DNA of 56,243 nt, from contig CALUQN010000015.1 of NCBI GenBank assembly GCA_944322945.1, forward strand, positions 1-56,243. The letters run 5' to 3'. The notes beneath the pieces are model-generated. The model was not told where the DNA came from. It did not search any database and saw nothing but the letters and a program-made list of their open reading frames with translations. The position numbers and the translations under genes are program-made. Within the stretch, counting starts at the first letter, position 1. Every line of letters starts with the position of its first letter. Shown here piece by piece: positions 50,575-56,243 of this stretch. This DNA comes from Candidatus Gastranaerophilales bacterium (GTDB lineage: Bacteria; Cyanobacteriota; Vampirovibrionia; Gastranaerophilales; Gastranaerophilaceae).

Positions 50575-50958
50575 ATGTACATTCACGTAAACGGAAGAAA
50601 CATTGAAATTACTGAAGCAATCAAAGCCTACGTAAAAGAAAAAATCGGCAAAGTTGCCGCACACTATGACCAAATTCAGGGAATAGACGTGGTTTTGACT
50701 GTAATTAAAAATCCGTCAGCATCCGGCAAGCACATTGCGGAAGTTTCCTGCAAAACAAATTCCGGTGTCATTCACTGTGAAGAAGCCGGGGATGCTATGT
50801 ATGCAAGTATTGATTTATTAGCAGACAAGCTTGCAAGACAAATTAAAAAAATGAAAGATAAGAATTTATCTTCTGACAAAGCCTCAATCAGAACGGATGC
50901 TGTTGCATCAGCTGATAGCGATGATGAGACTGAAGAAATCGCAGCTGTAGAAGAATAA
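50575..50958 (+). CDS. hpf: Ribosome hibernation-promoting factor (short HPF/RaiA type)
   Basis: 127 residues. MYIHVNGRNIEITEAIKAYVKEKIGKV and the middle strand FxVxVTVxKNPSASGKHIAEVSC-type sequence are characteristic of the HPF/YfiA fold that binds the 30S decoding region and blocks translation in stationary phase. It is followed by a short acidic tail (about 100-127). It lacks the C-terminal dimerisation domain of long HPF (LrtA in cyanobacteria), so it would resemble short HPF or YfiA. AGGAGG precedes the ATG. TATACT at 50540-50545 is a likely -10 box, and the inverted repeat ATACTG-N8-CAGTAT (50541-50560) overlaps it and may be an operator. Confidence 0.93.
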   Translation: MYIHVNGRNIEITEAIKAYVKEKIGKVAAHYDQIQGIDVVLTVIKNPSASGKHIAEVSCKTNSGVIHCEEAGDAMYASIDLLADKLARQIKKMKDKNLSSDKASIRTDAVASADSDDETEEIAAVEE

Positions 50959-50971
50959 TTGAAAAAATACT

Positions 50972-51757
50972 ATGATTAACGGTAAAAAAGTCGTCGTAAT
51001 TATGCCCGCTTATAATGCGGAAAAAACCTTAAAACAAACATACGATGAAATATATCAGGATTTTGTGGATGAGGTAATCCTTGTTGATGACAATTCGCAG
51101 GATAATACCAAACTCGTATCAAAATCATTAAACATCAAAACAATCGTACATAAACAAAATAAAGGCTACGGCGGCAACCAGAAATCTTGTTATAAAGCAG
51201 CATTGAAATCCGGAGCAGACATCGTTGTGATGCTGCATCCGGATTATCAATATACGCCGAAATTAATCCCTGCGATAGTGTCAATGATGGCATTTGAGCA
51301 GTATGACGCTGTGTTTGCGTCCCGTATGCTGGGAAATTCCGCTCTTAAAGGCGGCATGCCTTTGTATAAATTTATTGCTAATAAATTTCTTACGGCATTT
51401 GAAAATTTTATGACCGGCGAAAAATTGTCGGAATACCACACCGGCTTTCGCGGTTTTACACGGAAAGTTTTGGAAACTCTTCCGTTGGAGGAGTGCGATG
51501 ATGATTTCATTTTTGATAACCAGATGATAGCGCTTTTGTTTTATAACAAATTTTCAATAGGCGAGCTGTCCTGTCCGACAAAGTATTTCAAGGAAGCGTC
51601 CTCTATAAACTTTTTGCGTTCTTGTAAATACGGTTTTGGCGTGCTGGGTGTGAGTATTGAGTATTTTCTTACCAAATTCGGAATAAAATCAAAGATTTTC
51701 CGTCCTGATGCACGCAAGCTGGATTTAGACTCAGAGTTGGAATATTACTTCCAGTAA
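50972..51757 (+). CDS. Family 2 glycosyltransferase (polyprenyl-phosphate type)
   Basis: 261 residues. VVVIMPAYNAEKTLKQTYDEI, VILVDDNSQDNT and VMLHPDYQYTPKLI match dolichol/polyprenyl-phosphate mannosyl- or glucosyltransferase-like GT2 enzymes. No C-terminal membrane helices are apparent. It begins 13 bases after hpf without a clear Shine-Dalgarno, so translation may be coupled. The genes downstream (SGNH and MBOAT) suggest it builds or loads a surface glycan that is then acylated. Confidence 0.88.
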   Translation: MINGKKVVVIMPAYNAEKTLKQTYDEIYQDFVDEVILVDDNSQDNTKLVSKSLNIKTIVHKQNKGYGGNQKSCYKAALKSGADIVVMLHPDYQYTPKLIPAIVSMMAFEQYDAVFASRMLGNSALKGGMPLYKFIANKFLTAFENFMTGEKLSEYHTGFRGFTRKVLETLPLEECDDDFIFDNQMIALLFYNKFSIGELSCPTKYFKEASSINFLRSCKYGFGVLGVSIEYFLTKFGIKSKIFRPDARKLDLDSELEYYFQ

Positions 51758-51777
51758 AAACAATTTGCGGGGGATAA

Positions 51778-52884
51778 GTGGATTACAAAAAATATAATAT
51801 AAGAATTTTATCTGTATTGGCAGGCGTATTGATATTTTCTGCGGTTTTAAACTATTTTGTGAATCCTTTTAATGTATTTCCGCAGAACCAGAGTGTTCTG
51901 AACCGTGTCCGTCCTGCGCTGAAACGTCAGGAAAGATTAACCAAACAGGTTGCCTTGCGCAGTATAAAAGATTGTGACACAATTTTTATCGGCACATCAA
52001 GGGTTGATTTTTCACTTCCGGAAGATTATTACCAGAAGATTACCGGCAAAAAGGCAGCGAATTTAGCTTTTGAAAAGTCGAATTTTTCCGAGCAGAAATA
52101 TATGATTTACAAAGCCTTGAAGCACCAGCCCGGTATAAAAACTGTTCTACTGGAGGTAGATTTTGATTTTTCATACTGCCTGAAAGAAAGTGACACCTCA
52201 AGCCTTGAAAATTATGACAGAGACGGGCTCCACAATTATACATCGGTTTTGTTGTCCGGTGACGCGCTTTCAGCTTCTTTTAAAACATTGATGAAAAGCT
52301 TCGGGCATAACAAAAAGGAATACAAAGGCTATCTCCAAAACGGCGTGATGGCTGTTTATCATAACAAAAATATAGATTATAAGTTTGATGAGACGATAAA
52401 TCAATACAAAAATACCGGCAAAGGTTATGCGTCCGCGCCGGATTTGTCGTTGCTGAAATTATTGATAAAAGATTTGAATAAACAAGGCGTAAATGTCGTA
52501 CTCTGTCTCCAGCCGATGCACACAACGGTTTATGAGGTTGTAAACCAGAACGGCGCGTGGGATAAGGTAGAAATTTTCAAAAAAGAATTAGCCAAAATCC
52601 AGCCATTTTACGATTTTTATTATCCGTCAGAATATTCAAACGAAGAGATTACTCCGGATATGCAATATTTCTTTGAGGCGTCACACTGCACATATCTTTT
52701 AGGCGAGAAAATTCTGGACAAAATATTTTTGGACAAAGGCGGCTATGGCTATCTTGTGCGGGAAGACAATGTTGATGTATTAAACAAACAGCACCGCAGA
52801 GAACTGGAAAAATGGGAAAAAGAAAATCCGCAGCTGGTAGAAAGAGTTCGTCGGATAAGAGAGAACGGGCTTAAAAGAGGATAA
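51778..52884 (+). CDS. AlgX/DltD-like SGNH-type periplasmic protein
   Basis: 368 residues with a GTG start after GGGGGAT. One N-terminal membrane helix (residues 8-27) puts the rest in the periplasm. IFIGTSRVDFSL (70-80) is the GxS motif of SGNH-like acyltransfer proteins, with Ser 74 as nucleophile. Near the C-terminus FEASHCTYLLGEKIL provides the expected His after a small motif. Such proteins transfer acetyl groups delivered by an MBOAT partner to a polysaccharide, as in alginate O-acetylation. The MBOAT gene follows 3 bases after its stop. Confidence 0.8.
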   Translation: MDYKKYNIRILSVLAGVLIFSAVLNYFVNPFNVFPQNQSVLNRVRPALKRQERLTKQVALRSIKDCDTIFIGTSRVDFSLPEDYYQKITGKKAANLAFEKSNFSEQKYMIYKALKHQPGIKTVLLEVDFDFSYCLKESDTSSLENYDRDGLHNYTSVLLSGDALSASFKTLMKSFGHNKKEYKGYLQNGVMAVYHNKNIDYKFDETINQYKNTGKGYASAPDLSLLKLLIKDLNKQGVNVVLCLQPMHTTVYEVVNQNGAWDKVEIFKKELAKIQPFYDFYYPSEYSNEEITPDMQYFFEASHCTYLLGEKILDKIFLDKGGYGYLVREDNVDVLNKQHRRELEKWEKENPQLVERVRRIRENGLKRG

Positions 52885-52887
52885 GGC

Positions 52888-54300
52888 ATGCTATTTAATT
52901 CAGTAGAATTTTTATTTATATTTTTACCGGTAACATTTTTTGTATATTTTGCATTGAATAAGCTAAAACTTGTGACAATGGCGACCGGTTGGCTTGTAAT
53001 AGCTTCTCTGGCATTTTATTCATACTGGAAAATTGATTATCTGCCGTTGATTTTACTTTCCATGATATTTAACTACACTCTGGGGACAACGCTTTCCAAC
53101 GAAAAATTAAAAATAAACCGTAAACTGGTCATGCTTGGCGGGATTGCGTTGAACGTAGCTTTGCTCGGGTATTACAAGTATTTTGATTTTCTGATACAGA
53201 ATATTAATGCACTGTTCCATTCGGATTTTAATTATATGAATATAATGCTGCCACTTGGGATAAGTTTTTTCACATTCCAGCAGATAGCCTACGTTGTGGA
53301 CAGTTACAAAGGGCTGACAAAAGAATATGATTTTCTGACATATTCGCTTTTTGTGACGTTTTTCCCACAGCTTATCGCGGGGCCGATTGTGCACCACAAA
53401 GAAATGATGCCGCAGTTTGCAAACCTTCGCAACCGTTTTATTAACCATAAAAATATAACGATAGGTTTGTTCTTTCTTGCGGTCGGCTTGTTTAAGAAAG
53501 TATTGATAGCAGATTATTTTTCCCCGTTTGTACAGGCAACATTTGATATAGAAACGCATCTGACATTTATCCAGAGCTGGCTTGCGGCATTAAGCTATAC
53601 ATTCCAGCTGTACTTTGATTTTTCTGGCTACTGCGATATGGCGGTCGGGCTGGGGTATTTGTTTAATATAGTCCTTCCGCAAAACTTTAATTCGCCGTAC
53701 AAAGCTGACAGCATACAAGATTTCTGGCGCAGATGGCACATAACCCTTTCAAGATTTTTGAGAGATTATATCTATATCCCGCTTGGCGGGAACAGACACG
53801 GCGACCTGAAAACCTATAGAAACGTGTTCCTGACATTCTTAATCGGCGGTATCTGGCATGGCGCAAACTGGACTTTTATAATCTGGGGTGCAATCCACGG
53901 GCTGGCAGGTTGCGCCAACCGCCTGCATACAAAATTTATGCCGTCATTACCAAAATGGATTTCGATTGGCATGACATTTATATTTGTAAATTTTGCCTGG
54001 GTATTTTTCAGAGCAAAAGACCTGTCGCGTGCTTTGGATATTATAAAATCCATGTTCGGCATGAACGGTTTTGCCCCTGTGATTATAGATAAGCTGCGTT
54101 TTTCGTTTTTCGGCGGGGAGCTCAAATTGAGCATGCTCTTGCTTCTTGGTGCCGTAATTCTTCTGTGCCTTCCGAATTCCAACGAACTTTCAAAACGCGT
54201 AAAGCCCAATCTTGTTTGCGGAATAATAACCTTCACGCTCCTGCTGCTGTCTGTATTGCAGCTGAATAAAATCAGTGAATTTCTGTACTTCCAGTTTTGA
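52888..54300 (+). CDS. MBOAT-family membrane O-acyltransferase (AlgI/DltB-like)
   Basis: 470 residues, about 11 membrane helices. LFPQLIAGPIVHHKEMMPQF, DFWRRWHITLSRFLRDYIYIPLGGN and GGIWHGANWTFIIWGAIHGL are the MBOAT signatures, with the invariant His in WHGANW. It probably moves acyl groups from a cytoplasmic donor across the inner membrane to the SGNH partner encoded immediately upstream. AGAGGATAAGG precedes the ATG. Last gene of the cassette; a long repeat region follows. Confidence 0.94.
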   Translation: MLFNSVEFLFIFLPVTFFVYFALNKLKLVTMATGWLVIASLAFYSYWKIDYLPLILLSMIFNYTLGTTLSNEKLKINRKLVMLGGIALNVALLGYYKYFDFLIQNINALFHSDFNYMNIMLPLGISFFTFQQIAYVVDSYKGLTKEYDFLTYSLFVTFFPQLIAGPIVHHKEMMPQFANLRNRFINHKNITIGLFFLAVGLFKKVLIADYFSPFVQATFDIETHLTFIQSWLAALSYTFQLYFDFSGYCDMAVGLGYLFNIVLPQNFNSPYKADSIQDFWRRWHITLSRFLRDYIYIPLGGNRHGDLKTYRNVFLTFLIGGIWHGANWTFIIWGAIHGLAGCANRLHTKFMPSLPKWISIGMTFIFVNFAWVFFRAKDLSRALDIIKSMFGMNGFAPVIIDKLRFSFFGGELKLSMLLLLGAVILLCLPNSNELSKRVKPNLVCGIITFTLLLLSVLQLNKISEFLYFQF

Positions 54301-54686
54301 TAAAATTTGATATAGCAAATTCTACAGATTCCATGACGGGGGTATCAAAGACGTTAAGACGTTAGGACGATAAGACGTTAAGTCTTTTTCATTAGTTCCT
54401 CCCCCCACATTGTGCGGGGGAGGTTAGGTGGGGGGAAATGTTGGTGAATAGTGATTAGTATTTACATTATTGTAATCCCCTCTCCTAAATTAGGAGAGAG
54501 CGGCTGGGGTGAGGTCATAATAGTGACAAGGTGACTAAGTGATTGAGTGGCAAGACAGACAGTGCCGGACTTAGTTTCTTCTCCCTCTCCCGATTTGGAG
54601 AGGGTGGCACGCAGTGCCGGGTGAGGGGGCGAACAAACATGAGCATTATAGGGTGGGCAAAGCGCACGCGTGTCCACAAATTTCAT

Positions 54687-54880
54687 TAGTTCTGACGCGC
54701 ATTTTTTGTAATGTAACTGATAACTTTCACAAATTTCTTTAGCGCTAACGCGCAGTTTATGCAATATAATTGATAATTTTCCCAATTTTCATTAGCGCTT
54801 ACGCGCAGCTGTTACTGTAGGTCAGGCAATGCCTGACAGCTGATAACGTCCGCAAATTTCTTTAGCGCTTACGCGCAGCT
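54687..54880. repeat. Tandem array, period about 53 bases, interrupted
   Basis: TAGTTCTGACGCGC, TAGCGCTAACGCGCAG, TAGCGCTTACGCGCAG and TAGCGCTTACGCGCAG start at 54687, 54740, 54793 and 54863, linked by TGTAATGTAACTGATAACTTTCACAAATTTC-type spacers. The third interval is lengthened to 70 by a CAGGCAATGCCTGAC palindrome. Confidence 0.8.
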
Positions 54881-55720
54881 ATTACTGTAGGTCAGGCATT
54901 GCCTGACAGCATTACTCTAAAGAATACAGAAAAGTTATTTTCGGAACACGCTTCCGCTCTGCTCTCGCTATCGTCCTCAAATAACTTTTCTGTATTCTTT
55001 TTTGCAGACAGTGACTACTCATCTGCTAAATCAAAAGAGGGAAATATTGAAATGTCACCCTGAACTTGTTTAAACCTCCTTCCCCAGCTTGGGGAAGCGA
55101 ATTTGCACTCTGCCGAACAAAACCTGACTAAATGTCTGGTTTTGTGAGAGGGGACGACACGCAGTTAGTCCGGTTAGCGAGGAAATTGAGCGAAGTTGAA
55201 CCGCAGGTTCAAAAGCGAAACTTTCCGAGCGTGAAGCAAATTCAAGACAGGCTGGGATGGGGAGCAACAGGTTCAGCCATCGTAAAGTCCTGCGTTGGCT
55301 TTCCGCACGGCAAGATCCTGAACAGCTTGAAAATCTCGTTTTTCAAAAAACGGATTTTCTACGCTTTCAGGATGACAGCAAACATTATGTTTGCATCAGT
55401 ACTATTTCCGAAAACTGAAGTACCGCCTTTTGAAGATGTTCAAAAAATTTTAGTAATTCTTTTTACAGTCGGCTTTTGTAACGCCCGTAAGAGCTTAATG
55501 ACTTTATTCCCTCCCCAGGTCGGGGAGGGCTAGGGTGGGGAGCAATCATCATGTTTGTCCCCTCACCCGAATCCGTAGCTCACTTACGTTTCGCACGGCT
55601 TCTCCCTCTCCAAATCAGGAGAGGGAAAAGAGACAAACACTGCCAGACCGTTCACTTAACACTTGGTCACTTATTCACCTGGTCACTTAATTGCTATTCA
55701 CTATTCACTATTCACTCAAA

Positions 55721-55855
55721 ATTCTTTAGTGCTTACGCGCAGGTGTTTGTAATGTAATTGATAACTTTCACAAAATTCTTTAGCGCTAACGCGCAGCTGT
55801 TTGTAATGTAATTGATAACTTTCATAAATTTCTTTAGCGCTAACGCGCAGCTGTT
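55721..55855. repeat. Tandem array, period 54 bases
   Basis: TAGTGCTTACGCGCAG, TAGCGCTAACGCGCAG and TAGCGCTAACGCGCAG start at 55727, 55781 and 55835 with near-identical spacers containing GTAATGTAATTGATAAC. Same family as 54687-54880, 1 kb away. The unit also appears singly near 46795. Confidence 0.85.
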
Positions 55856-56035
55856 TATGTAGGTCAGGCATTGCCTGACAACAATACTCCCTGAATTGTT
55901 AAAACATGTTAAAAAAATGAAAGAAAATACTTGAAATTTAAAATATTCGGAATTATAATTTTCCATGCGGAAACGCAAAGAAATCTTAGGGATCTTGAAG
56001 AAAAAAGTTTTCTAAAAAAAAATTTAAAAAACCAC

Positions 56036-56243
56036 TTGACAAGAAAAATTTATGTACTAAGATGATAATTACGGTGAAAACCGAATTGCACTATGCTGGA
56101 GCCCCAAAAGAGACTTCCTGACTTTATGACAATAAAATAAGGTTTTATCTCTGGCGGCAGATAGCGGTTGCACATTGAAAACAGAATAGCTGAAAACGAG
56201 AAACTTGTTGATTCCGAGAAGAAAAGACAGGACAACGAAAAAG
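56036..56243 (+). promoter_or_regulatory. Probable rRNA operon promoter and leader
   Basis: TTGACA (56036-56041), 16 bases, TAAGAT (56058-56063) make a strong promoter. The following leader contains TTGCACATTGAAAACAGAATAG near 56169-56190, the kind of sequence seen before 16S or 23S genes around a boxA-like element. No protein gene starts here. The rRNA itself would lie just beyond the window, so this is unproven. Confidence 0.45.

Larger units (their letters stand above)
54301..55900. repeat. Largest intergenic repeat mosaic
   Basis: No gene in 1.6 kb. Contents: CCCCCCACATTGTGCGGGGG (54402-54421); CCTCTCCTAAATTAGGAGAG (54480-54500); CTCTCCCGATTTGGAGAGGGTGGCACGCAGTGCCGGGTGAGGG (54586-54628); GGGTGGGCAAAGCGCACGCG (54651-54670); a tandem array (54687-54880) interrupted by TAGGTCAGGCAATGCCTGACAG copies; CTTCCCCAGCTTGGGGAAG (55079-55097); the GATCCTGAACAGCTTG...CTTTCAGGATGAC element (55313-55376); the module on the minus strand (55376-55500); CCCTCCCCAGGTCGGGGAGGG (55510-55530); a GTGAATAG-type run reversed (55640-55715); and a second tandem array (55721-55855). 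Confidence 0.8.

Noticed and set aside
55132-55533. 133-residue frame in the repeat mosaic
   Set aside because: The frame runs through several repeat families, and the peptide shared with 46424-46678 (PPFEDVQ) reflects shared repeat DNA. The other three module copies do not keep it open.
54301-55900. Possible CRISPR array
   Set aside because: Repeats belong to many different families, lack uniform spacing and unique spacers of constant size, and no cas gene is present. The 54-base tandem units have near-identical spacers.

Overview
The window reads as a chromosomal segment of an AT-rich, fermentative, diderm bacterium. My best guess is a non-photosynthetic relative of the cyanobacteria (Gastranaerophilales/Vampirovibrionia-like). 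Seen directly: lipid A genes (lpxA, lpxC, lpxD, fabZ, rfaE2), an RND efflux operon with a TolC-type outer membrane channel, two autotransporters, a PPi-dependent phosphofructokinase, and a tmRNA whose tag starts ANN and ends ALAA. Several unrelated proteins also begin with a short lysine- and asparagine-rich stretch ending in Phe-x-Gly or a relative (FQG, FTS, FGS, FGA). I associate that habit with this lineage from memory. The taxonomic call is inference.

Layout. 1-4200: a small tagged protein and alaS, which carries an in-frame copy of a dispersed repeat. 4197-7742 (minus): a three-gene operon of two AAA+ paralogues and a coiled-coil protein, all with the N-terminal tag; the two ATPases have complementary active-site losses. 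7926-11025: an LEA-like protein, a tagged DTVY-repeat protein, an HTH/zinc-ribbon protein and a tagged GNAT acetyltransferase. 11125-11521: ssrA, followed by a partial duplicate of its 3' end and terminator. 11951-20604: a DHA2 exporter, a PD-(D/E)XK-like protein and an adaptor/RND pump/outer membrane channel operon. 20758-27644: glycosyltransferase, a fused hydrolase-like enzyme, a cell-wall hydrolase and the first autotransporter. 27689-32524 (minus): rfaE2-lpxD-lpxC-fabZ, a radical SAM/SPASM protein and a ZIP metal transporter. 32705-35840: comEC and pyrF, convergent and overlapping. 36761-40954: the second autotransporter. 41760-46278: lpxA, an M29 aminopeptidase, two small proteins and pfp. 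46903-49159: two tandem TonB-like periplasmic proteins and a lipase-like protein with a zinc-knuckle tail. 50302-54300: a small Cys protein, a short hibernation factor, then a glycosyltransferase/SGNH/MBOAT surface-acylation cassette. The last 200 bases look like the leader of an rRNA operon.

A second layer is noncoding. The gaps at 3826-4196, 35841-36760, 40955-41759, 46279-46902, 49160-50000 and 54301-55900 are mosaics of short palindromic families. They include a roughly 140-base module present five times in both orientations and 53-54 base tandem arrays. One family has entered the alaS reading frame. No transposase, integrase, CRISPR array or tRNA gene was found.

Functionally the window leans toward the cell envelope: lipid A synthesis, efflux, adhesins, periplasmic proteins and polysaccharide modification. 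The most novel item is the tagged AAA+ operon together with the shared N-terminal tag.
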